Below are positions 8,656 through 20,873 of a stretch of 64,000 nt of DNA, in pieces (position 1 is the first letter of the stretch; every line of letters starts with the position of its first letter). This DNA comes from Sinorhizobium kostiense (GTDB lineage: Bacteria; Pseudomonadota; Alphaproteobacteria; Rhizobiales; Rhizobiaceae): positions 434,001 to 498,000 of the forward strand of contig NZ_JAGILA010000001.1 of assembly GCF_017874595.1 (NCBI RefSeq). The letters run 5' to 3'. The notes beneath the pieces were generated by a model. It was not told the origin of the DNA, did no database searches, and saw only the letters and a list, made by a program, of their open reading frames with translations. A program made the position numbers and the translations under genes.

Positions 8656-9525
8656 ATGTCAGCCAAACACCCGATCATCTCAATCACCGGCTCCTCCGGC
8701 GCAGGCACCACGACGGTCAAGGACACATTCGAGAAGATCTTCAAACGCGAGAACATCCGCGCATCCTTCATCGAAGGGGATGCCTTCCACCGTTACGACC
8801 GGGAAAGCATGCGCCGCAAGATAGCCGAGGAAAAAGCCAGGGGCGTCGATTTCACCCATTTTTCCGCCGAGGCGAACGAACTGGAAATCCTCGAAAGCGT
8901 CTTTGCCGAATATGGCAGGCGCGGAATCGGGCGTACGCGCCACTACGTGCATGACGACACCGAGGCCCGGATATATGGCGCAGAACCCGGCACATTTACG
9001 GACTGGGAGGAGTTCGGCGACAGCGATCTCCTGTTCTACGAGGGGCTGCATGGCTGCGCCGTCACCGACACCGTCAATCTCGCCCAACATTGCGATCTGA
9101 AGATCGGCGTCGTTCCGGTGATCAACCTTGAATGGATCCAGAAGATCCATCGCGACAAGGCGACGCGCGGCTACTCCACCGAGGCCGTGACCGACACCAT
9201 CCTGCGCCGCATGCCCGACTACGTGCATTACATCTGCCCGCAGTTTTCGCTGACGGACATCAACTTCCAGCGCGTGCCGATCGTCGACACGTCCAATCCC
9301 TTCATCGCCCGCTGGATACCGACGCACGCCGAATCCATTCTGGTCATCCGTTTCGCCAAACCGCAAAGCATCGATTTTCCGTATCTCTTGTCGATGCTCC
9401 ACAACAGCTTCATGTCGCGCGCCAATTCCATCGTGGTGCCGGGCGACAAGCTCGATCTCGCCATGCAGCTCATCTTCACGCCGCTCATCCACAAGCTGCT
9501 CGAGCGCAAACACCGTATGTCGTGA
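8656..9525 (+). CDS. cbbP: phosphoribulokinase
   Basis: Phosphoribulokinase makes ribulose-1,5-bisphosphate from ribulose-5-phosphate and ATP, one of the two reactions unique to the Calvin cycle. At 289 residues it is the octameric bacterial class. The P-loop GSSGAGTT is at 12-19, followed by the substrate segment [10 protein letters not shown]. It starts 10 bases after cbbF with its own GAGGAAA site. Confidence 0.96.
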   Translation: MSAKHPIISITGSSGAGTTTVKDTFEKIFKRENIRASFIEGDAFHRYDRESMRRKIAEEKARGVDFTHFSAEANELEILESVFAEYGRRGIGRTRHYVHDDTEARIYGAEPGTFTDWEEFGDSDLLFYEGLHGCAVTDTVNLAQHCDLKIGVVPVINLEWIQKIHRDKATRGYSTEAVTDTILRRMPDYVHYICPQFSLTDINFQRVPIVDTSNPFIARWIPTHAESILVIRFAKPQSIDFPYLLSMLHNSFMSRANSIVVPGDKLDLAMQLIFTPLIHKLLERKHRMS

Positions 9526-9535
9526 GGAGGTCACC

Positions 9536-11614
9536 ATGAATGTTTCGCAGCAGATCGAGACCCGTACCGCCGCATCGGAACGCAACATGGCCAATGCCAT
9601 CCGGTTTCTTGCCATGGATGCCGTGCAGAAGGCGAATTCAGGCCACCCCGGCATGCCGATGGGCATGGCCGACGCAGTAACGGTTCTCTTCAACCGCTTC
9701 ATCAAGATCGATCCCTCGCTGCCTGACTGGCCGGATCGCGACCGTTTCGTGCTATCGGCCGGCCATGGCTCGATGCTGCTCTACGCCATCCATCACCTGA
9801 TCGGCTTTGCCGATATGCCGATGGCTGAGCTCACGGCCTTCCGGCAACTCGGCTCGAAGACGGCCGGCCATCCCGAATACGGCCATACCCTCGGCATCGA
9901 GACCACTACCGGACCGCTCGGCCAGGGGATTGCCACCGCCGTCGGCATGGCGATCGCCGAACAGATGATGGCCGCCCGCTTCAGCAGCGCGCTCTGCAAT
10001 CACTTCACCTACGTGGTTGCCGGCGACGGTTGTCTGCAGGAGGGCATAAGTCACGAGGCGATCGACCTCGCCGGACATCTGAAGCTCCGCAAGCTGGTCG
10101 TGCTCTGGGACGACAATGGAATATCGATCGACGGGTCGACCGATCTCTCGACGTCGATGAACCAGCTTGCACGGTTCCGCGCCGCCGGCTGGAATGCGCA
10201 AAGCGTCGATGGCCACGATCCCGAGGCGGTGGCCAAGGCGATCGCGCGGGCGCAGCGGACCCGCAAGCCGTCGCTCATTGCCTGCCGCACCCGGATCGGC
10301 AAGGGGGCGGCCACGATGGAAGGCTCGCACAAGACCCACGGCGCGGCGCTCGGTGACAAGGAGATCGCCGCGACACGCGAAAAGCTTGGCTGGCCCCATC
10401 CGCCTTTCTTCGTCTCGCCCGAGATCAAGACCGCCTGGGAGGGGGTGGCGATGCGCGGCCGCATGGCTCGCGAGGCATGGGAAATCCGCCTCGACGCGTC
10501 GCGCTCAAAGAAACGCTACCAACAGATCGTCGGAAGACAGCTCGACGGCGAAATCGCCGAGCCGCTGGCAAAATTCCGAGCGGCGCATCGCAAGAGAGCT
10601 ACCAAGGTCGCGACACGGCAGGCCTCGCAGATGGTGCTGGAGGTCGTCAATGGAGCGACGGATTTGACGATTGGCGGCTCCGCCGATCTGACCGGCTCCA
10701 ACCTGACGATGACGTCTCAGACGAAGGCCATCGGGCCAGGCGATTTCAAAGGCCGCTACCTGCATTACGGTATCCGCGAGCATGGCATGGGGGCCGCCAT
10801 GAACGGTATTGCCCTGCATGGCGGCTTCGTCCCCTATGGCGGCACCTTTCTGGCATTTTCCGACTATGCTCGCGGCGCGATGCGGCTCTCGGCCCTGATG
10901 GGACTGCCCGTCATCTATGTGCTGACCCACGATTCCATTGGCCTCGGCGAGGACGGGCCGACCCACCAACCGGTCGAGCATCTAGCCATGCTGCGCGCCA
11001 CTCCCAACCTCAACGTCTTTCGCCCCGCCGACATCATCGAGACGGCAGAATGCTGGGAAATCGCGCTTGGCGAGAAGAAGACGCCGAGCGTCCTCGCTCT
11101 TTCGCGCCAGGCCCTGCCGATGCTGCGCCACACGGACGGGGACGAGAATTTGTCGGCGCGCGGTGCTTATGTCCTGAAGGAGGCGCGCGGATGCCGCCAC
11201 ATCACGCTTCTCGCCACCGGATCCGAGGTCGAGATCGCCGTCGCTGCTGCCGAACGCCTGCAGGCCGACAAAGGCATAGAGGCGGCGGTCGTCTCCATGC
11301 CCTGCTGGGAGAAATTCGAGGCCCAGGAGCCATCGTATCAGATGGAGGTCCTCGGAGATGCGCCGCGGTTGGCCGTCGAAGCGGCCGGCCGCCTCGGCTG
11401 GGACCGCTGGATGGGGCCGGACAGCGCCTTCGTCGGTATGACCGGCTTTGGGGCCTCGGCACCCGCTGGAGACCTGTACCGCCATTTCGGCATCACCGCC
11501 GATCATGTCGTCGCCGAAGCTTTGAAGCTCCTCGGCCGCGTGGGTCGAGAGAAGCCGCTTACGGCCAGCCAACAGACGGGCACAGATATCGTCCGAACAT
11601 CGCAGGAGACTTGA
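9536..11614 (+). CDS. cbbT: transketolase
   Basis: A thiamine-diphosphate enzyme for carbon shuffling in the regeneration phase. The 692-residue protein shows the ThDP motif starting GDGCLQEG (about residue 163) and ending in WDDN, the N-terminal [12 protein letters not shown] segment, and the transketolase loop [19 protein letters not shown]. The gene lies 10 bases after cbbP. A housekeeping transketolase is presumably elsewhere in the genome. Confidence 0.96.
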   Translation: MNVSQQIETRTAASERNMANAIRFLAMDAVQKANSGHPGMPMGMADAVTVLFNRFIKIDPSLPDWPDRDRFVLSAGHGSMLLYAIHHLIGFADMPMAELTAFRQLGSKTAGHPEYGHTLGIETTTGPLGQGIATAVGMAIAEQMMAARFSSALCNHFTYVVAGDGCLQEGISHEAIDLAGHLKLRKLVVLWDDNGISIDGSTDLSTSMNQLARFRAAGWNAQSVDGHDPEAVAKAIARAQRTRKPSLIACRTRIGKGAATMEGSHKTHGAALGDKEIAATREKLGWPHPPFFVSPEIKTAWEGVAMRGRMAREAWEIRLDASRSKKRYQQIVGRQLDGEIAEPLAKFRAAHRKRATKVATRQASQMVLEVVNGATDLTIGGSADLTGSNLTMTSQTKAIGPGDFKGRYLHYGIREHGMGAAMNGIALHGGFVPYGGTFLAFSDYARGAMRLSALMGLPVIYVLTHDSIGLGEDGPTHQPVEHLAMLRATPNLNVFRPADIIETAECWEIALGEKKTPSVLALSRQALPMLRHTDGDENLSARGAYVLKEARGCRHITLLATGSEVEIAVAAAERLQADKGIEAAVVSMPCWEKFEAQEPSYQMEVLGDAPRLAVEAAGRLGWDRWMGPDSAFVGMTGFGASAPAGDLYRHFGITADHVVAEALKLLGRVGREKPLTASQQTGTDIVRTSQET

Positions 11615-11618
11615 ACAA

Positions 11619-14187
<2,569 letters not shown>

Positions 14188-14213
14188 CAGACATAGGACT
14201 AAGGAGAGACCAG

Positions 14214-14603
14214 ATGCGTATCACCCAAGGATGCTTCTCGTTCCTGCCGGACCTGACGGATGAGCAGATAACGGCACAGGTGGAGTATTGCCTCGCAAAG
14301 GGCTGGGCGATCGGCGTCGAACATACCGACGACCCGCATCCCCGCAACACCTATTGGGAAATGTGGGGCAATCCGATGTTTGACCTGAAGGACGCAAAGG
14401 GCGTGATGATGGAGCTGGAGGATTGCCGCAAGGCTCATCCACAGGACTACATTCGCCTCAACGCCTTCGATTCCAGCCGCGGTCTGGAGACCGTGACGAT
14501 GTCCTTCATCGTCAACCGTCCCGACAACGAACCGACGTTACGGATGACCCGGACGGAAAGCCGCGGTCGCAGCCAGCATTATACTTGGGAAACGCAGCAA
14601 TAG
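14214..14603 (+). CDS. cbbS: RuBisCO small subunit, red-type
   Basis: The 129-residue small subunit, starting [18 protein letters not shown] after an AAGGAGAG site. The long C-terminal part beyond residue 100, ending in [15 protein letters not shown], forms the beta-hairpin typical of red-type small subunits. It is directly downstream of cbbL and followed by a hairpin repeat. Confidence 0.97.
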   Translation: MRITQGCFSFLPDLTDEQITAQVEYCLAKGWAIGVEHTDDPHPRNTYWEMWGNPMFDLKDAKGVMMELEDCRKAHPQDYIRLNAFDSSRGLETVTMSFIVNRPDNEPTLRMTRTESRGRSQHYTWETQQ

Positions 14604-14651
14604 CGCGGAATGAGGAAAAGTGTGCGCGGTTTTCCGCCCGCATTCCGCGCT
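14602..14651. repeat. nested palindromic repeat between cbbS and cbbX
   Basis: An 11-bp perfect inverted repeat (14602-14612/14641-14651) encloses a second 6-bp stem (14614-14619/14630-14635) immediately after the cbbS stop. The sequence resembles the small palindromic intergenic elements of rhizobia. In this place it could shield the 3' end of the abundant cbbLS message and lower read-through into cbbX. A related copy in opposite orientation follows cbbE. Confidence 0.7.
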
Positions 14652-14728
14652 AACTTCCTAGAATCGATCACGTTTATGACTTTAGCTCGATCCGACCTAA
14701 AATCATCGTAATCTAAGAGGAGCGGTCA

Positions 14729-15661
14729 ATGGCGATGCCGAAAGCTCTATTAAACACTGAAAGCCTGCCGACATCGGTCGATCTCGCGGAGGAATATAAG
14801 GCTTCCGGCGTTGCCGACATCCTGGACGAGCTCAATCGGGAACTTGTGGGCTTGAAACCCGTGAAGCAACGAATCCGCGAGACGGCCGCTTTGCTGCTGG
14901 TCGAGCGGGCCCGCCGTGCCATGGGTCTCAGCCACGAGGCACCGTCGCTGCACATGAGCTTCACCGGCAATCCGGGCACCGGCAAGACCACCGTCGCCTT
15001 GCGCATGGCCGATCTCTTGCACCGGCTCGGCTATATCCGCAAGGGGCATCTGGTCTCGGTGACGCGCGACGATCTGGTCGGGCAATACATCGGTCACACC
15101 GCTCCGAAAACCAAGGAGGTCCTGAAGAAGGCAATGGGCGGCGTGCTGTTCATCGACGAAGCCTATTATCTCTACCGCCCGGACAACGAGCGCGACTACG
15201 GCCAGGAAGCGATCGAAATCCTGCTGCAGGTGATGGAGAACAACCGCGAAGACCTGGTCGTCATTCTCGCCGGCTATGCCGATCGCATGGACCGGTTTTT
15301 CGAGAGCAATCCGGGCTTTCGTTCGCGCATCGCCCACCATATCGATTTCCCCGACTATGACGATGGGGAGCTGCTGTCGATCGCCGAGAGCCTGCTCAGC
15401 CGGCAGGGATACCACTTCGACGCCAAGGCGAGCGCCGTGATGGGCGACTACATCGCCCGTCGCCGGCGCCAGCCGCATTTCGCCAACGCACGTTCGATCC
15501 GCAACGCGCTCGACCGGGCCCGACTGCGACAGGCGAACCGCCTGTTCGAGGAAAGCACCGGACCGGTCGACGCGGAGCAACTGTCGACCATCACCGCGCG
15601 GGACATTTCGGCAAGCCGGGTCTTCAGCATGGTCGAGCCCAATCAGGAGATCTCGTCATGA
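14729..15661 (+). CDS. cbbX: RuBisCO activase CbbX (AAA+)
   Basis: CbbX frees inhibited red-type RuBisCO by pulling the CbbL C-terminal tail through its hexameric pore. The 310-residue protein has Walker [10 protein letters not shown], the pore-loop region YIGHTAPKT, Walker [10 protein letters not shown] and the arginine-finger area [18 protein letters not shown] 125-base gap with a hairpin separates it from cbbS, while it overlaps cbbE by four bases. Confidence 0.96.
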   Translation: MAMPKALLNTESLPTSVDLAEEYKASGVADILDELNRELVGLKPVKQRIRETAALLLVERARRAMGLSHEAPSLHMSFTGNPGTGKTTVALRMADLLHRLGYIRKGHLVSVTRDDLVGQYIGHTAPKTKEVLKKAMGGVLFIDEAYYLYRPDNERDYGQEAIEILLQVMENNREDLVVILAGYADRMDRFFESNPGFRSRIAHHIDFPDYDDGELLSIAESLLSRQGYHFDAKASAVMGDYIARRRRQPHFANARSIRNALDRARLRQANRLFEESTGPVDAEQLSTITARDISASRVFSMVEPNQEISS

Positions 15662-16350
15662 GCCGGAAGACCATCGTAGCCCCTTCGGTTCTCTCGGCGG
15701 ATTTCTCGCGGCTCGGCGACGAGGTCGAGGACGTCTGTCGGGCCGGTGCCGATTGGATCCACCTTGACGTGATGGATGGCCATTTCGTGCCCAATATCAC
15801 TTTCGGGCCGCCGGTCATCAAGGCGGTCCGGAACCGGACGGACAAGATCTTCGACTGCCACCTGATGATCGAACCGGCCGACCCTTTCCTTGGCGCCTTC
15901 GCCGATGCCGGCTGCGACATCATCACCGTGCATGCCGAAGCGACCACCCACCTCGACCGGTCATTGCAGGCGATCCGCGACCTCGGCTGCAAGGCCGGGG
16001 TATCGTTGAACCCCTCGACGCCGGAAACCGTCATCGAATATGTGCTGGAGAGGCTCGACCTGATCCTTTTGATGACGGTCAATCCCGGCTTCGGCGGCCA
16101 AGCCTTCATTCCATCCGTCGTCGAGAAGGTGCGGCGTGTGAAGGCGATGATCGGCACGCGCCCTATCCATATCGAGATCGACGGCGGCGTGACGCCCGAG
16201 ACCGCGCCGCTCGTCGCCCGGGCCGGCGCCGACGTGCTCGTCGCCGGCTCGGCGGTTTTCAGGGGTGGTCGGGAGGCTTACGCCGGCAACATAAGCGCGC
16301 TGCGCATCGCGGCGGATGAGCCGGGATCGGCTGTACTCCAGGTCGGCTGA
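15658..16350 (+). CDS. cbbE: ribulose-phosphate 3-epimerase
   Basis: The TIM-barrel epimerase interconverts ribulose-5-phosphate and xylulose-5-phosphate. At 230 residues it shows [15 protein letters not shown], the metal/active-site [12 protein letters not shown], and [13 protein letters not shown]. It is the last gene of the cbb operon; its ATG overlaps the cbbX stop. Confidence 0.96.
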   Translation: MSRKTIVAPSVLSADFSRLGDEVEDVCRAGADWIHLDVMDGHFVPNITFGPPVIKAVRNRTDKIFDCHLMIEPADPFLGAFADAGCDIITVHAEATTHLDRSLQAIRDLGCKAGVSLNPSTPETVIEYVLERLDLILLMTVNPGFGGQAFIPSVVEKVRRVKAMIGTRPIHIEIDGGVTPETAPLVARAGADVLVAGSAVFRGGREAYAGNISALRIAADEPGSAVLQVG

Positions 16351-16380
16351 ATCCGGCTCTTCGACGAAGATCGGGATCGT

Positions 16381-16398
16381 GATCAATCACAATTGATC
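16381..16398. terminator. hairpin after cbbE
   Basis: A 7-bp perfect stem (16381-16387/16392-16398) with a 4-base loop lies 30 bases after the cbbE stop. There is no clear T-run. It is a plausible end-of-operon structure. Confidence 0.4.
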
Positions 16399-16403
16399 GG
16401 TAA

Positions 16404-16436
16404 GCGGGCGGAATGCGCGTACACTTCCTCATTCCG
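16404..16436 (-). repeat. inverted relative of the cbbS-cbbX palindromic repeat
   Basis: On the minus strand this reads CGGAATGAGGAAGTGTACGC and continues, closely matching the + strand from 14606 (CGGAATGAGGAAAAGTGTGC). Its own ends form a 7-bp stem (16409-16415/16430-16436). Together the two copies flank cbbX-cbbE in inverted orientation. Confidence 0.6.
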
Positions 16437-16462
16437 TTGTTGAAAGGCGAGGTGACGGCGGC

Positions 16463-17014
16463 ATGGCAGCAATCCCACCCCTCTGCGATTTCGGCTGGAA
16501 GGCGGTCGACGCCCGACTGCCGGCAACCGACGGCCGAACCTATTCGGTCCTGGACCTTTCGGGTCCCAACGGTCTTGTCGTCACCTTCATCTGCAATCAC
16601 TGCCCTTACGTGAAAGCGGTCATCGCCCGCATCGTCAGGGACGCGATCGGCCTCGAGGACCACGGCATCGGCTTCGTTGCAATCAACGCCAATGACGCCG
16701 AGGCCTATCCGGAGGATTCCTTCGAGAACATGAAGCGTTTCGCGGCGCAGCACGCTCTGCCCTTTCCCTATCTCTACGACGAGAACCAGACCGTCGCGAA
16801 AGCCTATGGTGCCGCTTGCACCCCCGACTTCTTCGGCTTCAACAAGGATATGGAACTGCAATATCGCGGTAGACTGGACGCCTCGCGCAAGGAGACCGGC
16901 GCCCCAGATCTGAAGCGCGACCTCTATGAGGCCATGGTCATGGTTTCGCAGACCGGCAAAGGCCCGGCCGAACAGCAGCCCTCCATGGGCTGCTCGATCA
17001 AATGGAAGGCGTAG
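16463..17014 (+). CDS. thioredoxin-fold (AhpC/TSA-like) protein
   Basis: A 183-residue cytoplasmic protein of the thioredoxin superfamily. The redox motif is CNHC in VVTFICNHCPYVKAV, with the cis-Pro region around CTPDFFGF. This CNHCPYVKA form is typical of a peroxiredoxin-like family often annotated as thioredoxin family protein, whose partner is unknown. It follows the cbb operon and is convergent with gfa. A link to the C1 pathway is not shown. Confidence 0.8.
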   Translation: MAAIPPLCDFGWKAVDARLPATDGRTYSVLDLSGPNGLVVTFICNHCPYVKAVIARIVRDAIGLEDHGIGFVAINANDAEAYPEDSFENMKRFAAQHALPFPYLYDENQTVAKAYGAACTPDFFGFNKDMELQYRGRLDASRKETGAPDLKRDLYEAMVMVSQTGKGPAEQQPSMGCSIKWKA

Positions 17015-17055
17015 CGGACCAAAGTTGAAAAAGCTTCAGACCCCGCCGGTCGGGA

Positions 17056-17075
17056 GACCTCCCATGAGGGAGGTC
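17056..17075. terminator. hairpin between convergent thioredoxin-like gene and gfa
   Basis: An 8-bp perfect stem (17056-17063/17068-17075) with an ATGA loop sits in the 132-base space between two convergent genes. No T-run follows, so termination is inferred from position. Confidence 0.45.
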
Positions 17076-17146
17076 AACAACTGGCGGAGTCCGAGGGAGG
17101 AGACGATAGGTCTCCGATGCGCGTGCGACACGGCGCGCGCGACGCG

Positions 17147-17716
17147 TCACGCTGGCAGGGCGCCGGTCTGTTTGGCTATATGGGTGGCGATCGCATCCAT
17201 CAGCGCCGGAGACAAGCAATCATAGGGCGGGAGCCCGAGCTCCGTCAGCCGAGCTCGTATTTCCGGCATTCTTTCGGGATTGACCCCGCTTTCGATAACG
17301 GAGGAGACGAAGGCGGCGAATTGCGGCGGTGACCAACCGGTTTCGTCACTGAGCTCGGTATGAACGAAATCGAGGCCATAGAAGGGGTGCTTGGTGTTCT
17401 CGATCCGACCATACATATGCGTGCCGCAATCCCTGCAGGCGTACCGCTGGATCGTTGCGCTCGGATCGACGATCTGCAGTCTTTCGGAACCAGAGGTGAC
17501 AGTCACGTTGTCGCGGCCGACAACGGCGATCTGCGAGAAGACCGCGCCCTCCGGCTTCCAGCATTTGGTGCAGCCGCAGGCATGGTTGTGCGCTGTCTGG
17601 GAACTGATCTGAACGGTCACCGGATTGGTGGCACACTTGCATTTGAGCGTGCCGCCTTGAAAGCCCGGACCGGCGGGCGGAAAGCCATTATCGATGGACG
17701 GATGCAGCTTCAGCAT
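17147..17716 (-). CDS. gfa: S-(hydroxymethyl)glutathione synthase (Gfa)
   Basis: Gfa helps condense formaldehyde with glutathione, feeding the formaldehyde dehydrogenase encoded at 26.9-28.0 kb. I start it at 17716 ([12 protein letters not shown]) because GAGGAGGAA lies just upstream on that strand; two further in-frame Met upstream lack such a site. The resulting 189 residues fit the family. Zn-binding Cys sets are visible in [15 protein letters not shown] and [11 protein letters not shown]. It is the last gene of the minus-strand C1 block. Confidence 0.93.
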   Translation of the reverse strand: MLKLHPSIDNGFPPAGPGFQGGTLKCKCATNPVTVQISSQTAHNHACGCTKCWKPEGAVFSQIAVVGRDNVTVTSGSERLQIVDPSATIQRYACRDCGTHMYGRIENTKHPFYGLDFVHTELSDETGWSPPQFAAFVSSVIESGVNPERMPEIRARLTELGLPPYDCLSPALMDAIATHIAKQTGALPA

Positions 17717-17845
17717 TGGTTCCTCCTCGGCTTTGGACATATTTGCCTCTTTCATCCGCCAATAGGATCGAGGCAAATACCGACCGCGGCAACATAGCGG
17801 AAAGTGTCGGTTTTCAACGGCGACGCGATTGCGATCGGCCCATAC

Positions 17846-18637
17846 CTACCCCTTCGAACGGAGCATGGCGCGGGCCGGATCATAGCCCCAGAGGGCGGCC
17901 AGCATGAACAGGACGAATGAGGCGCTGACCCAGACGAGCGCGGTCAGATTGAGCTCGCCATAGAGTGCAAAACGTATCAGTTCGACCGCGTAGGTGAACG
18001 GATTCAAGGCGCAGATGTCGCGCAAGAGCGACGAGCTTTCCGCCATTTTCCAGAGCGGATAGAGCGCCGAGGAGAGGAAGAACATCGGAAAAATCACGAA
18101 ATTCATCACGCCGGCGAAATTCTCGAGCTGACGGACGGTGGAGGAGATCAGCAGCCCCAGGGCGCCGAGCATCAATCCGCTGGCCAGCAAGGCGGGCACC
18201 ACCGCGACATAGCCGACGGGCGGCATGGTAATTCCGCTCATCGCCGCGATTGCCAGGAACACCGCGACCTGCAGGATGGATACGACCACGCCGGCGAGGA
18301 GCTTGGAGAAGAGCAGCCACCAGCGTGGCAGGGGCGAGGTCAGCAGGAGCCTCATCGAGCCCATTTCGTGATCATAGACGAGGGACAGCGAGGATTGCAT
18401 GCCGTTGAACAGCTGGATCATCCCGCAGAGCCCCGGAAGGATATAGACCTCGTAGGTGATATAGGTCTGATAGGGCGGAATGATCGACACGCCGAGCACC
18501 GCGCGAAAGCCGGCGGCAAAGACGACGAGCCAGACGAGGGGGCGAACGAGTGCCGCCAGGAACCGGCCCCGCTGGCGGACGAAGCGCAGGTTTTCGCGGG
18601 TCACGATAGCGGCAAGCGCGACCAGCCATGGCTTCAT
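17846..18637 (-). CDS. ABC-2 type permease of PQQ-associated ABC system
   Basis: A 263-residue inner-membrane protein with about six hydrophobic segments and the ABC-2 exporter pattern (MRLLLTSPLPRWWLLFSKLL; PMFFLSSALYPLW). Its start overlaps the ATPase stop by four bases. Such transporters repeatedly accompany PQQ-dependent alcohol dehydrogenases. The cargo is unknown; export of a factor for maturation or tolerance of the periplasmic dehydrogenase is inference. Confidence 0.85.
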   Translation of the reverse strand: MKPWLVALAAIVTRENLRFVRQRGRFLAALVRPLVWLVVFAAGFRAVLGVSIIPPYQTYITYEVYILPGLCGMIQLFNGMQSSLSLVYDHEMGSMRLLLTSPLPRWWLLFSKLLAGVVVSILQVAVFLAIAAMSGITMPPVGYVAVVPALLASGLMLGALGLLISSTVRQLENFAGVMNFVIFPMFFLSSALYPLWKMAESSSLLRDICALNPFTYAVELIRFALYGELNLTALVWVSASFVLFMLAALWGYDPARAMLRSKG

Positions 18638-19362
18638 GCCGGTACCTCCCGTTTCTCGCCCGTCATCGTCAGGAATGCCTTGGCAAGCCCCTGCCCGCCG
18701 GGGAGGCCGTCGGCACTGCCATTACTGAGGATCTTCCCACGATGCAGCACGACGGCCTGGTCGTCCGGCCGGATCTCGTCGACCAGATGGGTTGCCCAGA
18801 GCACGGCAAGACCGCTCTCCGCCAAAAGATGCACATGGTCGGTGATCGCCTGCCGCGAGGCGGCATCGAGCCCCACCGTCGGTTCGTCGAGCAGCAGGAT
18901 CTCAGGGCCGTGGATCAGCGCCCGGGCGATCTCCATCCGCCGCCGGTGTCCGCCGTTCAAAGCGCGCACCCGTTCGTCGGCTCGCTCGGCCATGCCGAGC
19001 TGCGTCAGCGCCGCTTCGATCGCCGCGGCAGCCGGGCGTCCCGACAAACCATGGAGACCGGCGAAGTAGTTGAGGTTCCGACGCACCGTCATGTCCAGGT
19101 CGAGCGTCGGCTGCTGGAACACGACGCCGATGCGGGCAAGCGCCGCACGCGGGTCGCGCGCAATATCGAAGCCGGCCACGCTGATCCGGCCCTCTCCCGT
19201 CACGAGCAGTCGGGTCAAGAGAGCGAACAGCGTCGATTTACCCGCCCCGTTCGGCCCGAGCAGCGCACAGAACCGGCCGGCCTTGACGGAAAAACTGACA
19301 TCGTCGAGCGCCTTGGAGGATCCATAGCTGTAGCTGACATGGCTGATCTCAAGCCCAATCAT
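18634..19362 (-). CDS. ABC transporter ATPase of PQQ-associated system
   Basis: A 242-residue ATPase with Walker A LLGPNGAGKST, a variant signature LNGGHRRRMEIARAL in place of LSGGQ, and Walker B EILLLDEPTVGLD. The variant signature and the pairing with an ABC-2 permease point to export. It belongs to the cluster of binding protein, propeller and small secreted protein found with quinoprotein dehydrogenases. Confidence 0.88.
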   Translation of the reverse strand: MIGLEISHVSYSYGSSKALDDVSFSVKAGRFCALLGPNGAGKSTLFALLTRLLVTGEGRISVAGFDIARDPRAALARIGVVFQQPTLDLDMTVRRNLNYFAGLHGLSGRPAAAAIEAALTQLGMAERADERVRALNGGHRRRMEIARALIHGPEILLLDEPTVGLDAASRQAITDHVHLLAESGLAVLWATHLVDEIRPDDQAVVLHRGKILSNGSADGLPGGQGLAKAFLTMTGEKREVPA

Positions 19363-19417
19363 GACGTCCTTCCCAGGAGGCGTATCTCAGGCTCGCCGGC
19401 AGCCCCTGCCAAACTGC

Positions 19418-19861
19418 TCACTGAATCGAAATCGAAACCTTTTGGCTGTCGCTGGTCGTGTTGGGTATTTTCACCTCGTAGCTGCCCGGCTTTATCGCTA
19501 CGAAAGAAAGGGTCGCCGTCCCCGCCTCGTCGAATTCGAGGCTGTCGATCGCCATCGGTCGGACCTCTATGCCATTGATAACGATCTCGTTCATCCAGAT
19601 CGCATGGAAGAACGGCGCACCGGTGATTGCCAGCTCTGCCGATCCGTCAGCGGTGATGCGCATTTCGTAATAGGCGCCGGACTGCAATGTGACGTCCCCC
19701 TTGCCAAGCGGCTTGCCGGAGGCGAGCGTGATCTCGATCGGCTCGCCGCGGTTGCATTTGGCGAGCAGTCCGGCAAAGCCGAGTTCGGCACAGAGTGGTG
19801 CCGCAGCGACCGGGTCTGCCAGAAAGAGCGCGACGAAGGCCGCGCAGATCAGTTTGTGCAT
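19418..19861 (-). CDS. small secreted protein in the PQQ-ABC cluster, unknown function
   Basis: The start at 19861 follows GGGAGGA and gives 147 residues with a signal peptide (about 1-20, cleavage after VAAA). The mature part has two Cys (CAELGFAGLLAKC) and then a beta-rich domain (ATLSFVAIKPGSYEVKIPN) that looks like an immunoglobulin/cupredoxin-type sandwich but lacks an evident copper-ligand set. It sits between the propeller and ATPase genes on the same strand, so it is probably a periplasmic partner of the system. I do not recognise a named family. Confidence 0.75.
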   Translation of the reverse strand: MHKLICAAFVALFLADPVAAAPLCAELGFAGLLAKCNRGEPIEITLASGKPLGKGDVTLQSGAYYEMRITADGSAELAITGAPFFHAIWMNEIVINGIEVRPMAIDSLEFDEAGTATLSFVAIKPGSYEVKIPNTTSDSQKVSISIQ

Positions 19862-19897
19862 GACGAATTCCTCCCAGTCCTGTTGCACGCGTGCGTC

Positions 19898-20872
19898 TCA
19901 ATCTGGGGTGACCACCACCCCCCAGGGTTGCTCGCCGACCTGGACCGAGCGGATCACCTTTTCCGCTTTGACGTCGATGATGCTGACGTCGTTGGAATTG
20001 CCATTCGTGGTGATCAAAAATTCCTCGTTTGGCGTGAAGGCCATCTGCCAGACCCGCTGCCCGACAAGGAGATAATCGAGAACCTCGTCCGTTGCCGCGT
20101 CGATCACCGCGACGCGGTTGGCGGGGCCGAGCGCCACGAAAATGCGCGAGCCGTCCCTGGTCGCCTTGACGCCGACCGGTTGCAGCCATTCCGGCAGAAT
20201 CCCCGGCACGGCGAAGCTGATCTTCTTGGCGATCGTCGGCTCGGTCGCCGACATGTCGATCACCGAAACGGTGCCGCCGATCTCGGAGCTGACGTAAAGC
20301 TTTTTGCCGTCGGAGGTGAATTCGGCATAGCGCGGCCGCTGGTCGACGAGCACGTTGTGCACGATCTTGTAGCTCGAAGCGTCGATGAAATGCGCCATGT
20401 TGGTGGTTTCGGAGGTATTGATGATGGTCTTGGCATCCGGGCTGACCGCAACGCCTTCCGGTTCGACGCCGACGGGCACCTCGGCGAGCACCTGGCGTGT
20501 CCTGACGTCGACGACGGTCACCAGATTGTCGTCCTCATTGGCGATGTAGAGGGGGTTGCCCGACGGGTCGAGCGCGAAAAGCTCCGGGTCCGGACCCGAC
20601 GGCAGCGTATGCAATTCCTTGTAAGTCTCGGCATCGAAGACCCGTACGGTATCGTCGTCCGAGGCGCAGACATAAAGTTCCTTGCCATCCGGACTGATGG
20701 TGATGCCGCGCGGCCGGTTGCCGGCCGGAAATGTCGTGATGACCTCCCAGCTTTGGCTATCGAGCACCGTCACGCTATTGCCGCGTTCATTGGTGACGAA
20801 AACCTTGTTGGCAAAGGCGGGAGCGGCAAACAGCAGAGCGGCTGGCAGTAGCGCCAATGCAAATCTTGCCAT
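19898..20872 (-). CDS. periplasmic YVTN-type beta-propeller protein
   Basis: A 324-residue exported protein (signal peptide about 1-20). It has repeated blades of the YVTN/NHL kind (KVFVTNERGNSVTVLDSQS, ELYVCASDDDTVRVFDAET, PLYIANEDDNLVTVVDVRT). The start at 20872 has GGAGG upstream. This family recurs beside PQQ-dependent alcohol dehydrogenases and the ABC system here; its biochemical role is not established. It lies one base after the upstream binding-protein gene. Confidence 0.87.
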   Translation of the reverse strand: MARFALALLPAALLFAAPAFANKVFVTNERGNSVTVLDSQSWEVITTFPAGNRPRGITISPDGKELYVCASDDDTVRVFDAETYKELHTLPSGPDPELFALDPSGNPLYIANEDDNLVTVVDVRTRQVLAEVPVGVEPEGVAVSPDAKTIINTSETTNMAHFIDASSYKIVHNVLVDQRPRYAEFTSDGKKLYVSSEIGGTVSVIDMSATEPTIAKKISFAVPGILPEWLQPVGVKATRDGSRIFVALGPANRVAVIDAATDEVLDYLLVGQRVWQMAFTPNEEFLITTNGNSNDVSIIDVKAEKVIRSVQVGEQPWGVVVTPD

Positions 20873-20873
20873 T

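Noticed and set aside
19361-20851. Long + strand frame opposite the propeller gene
   Set aside because: High-GC antisense shadow without domains; the minus-strand propeller repeats are clear.
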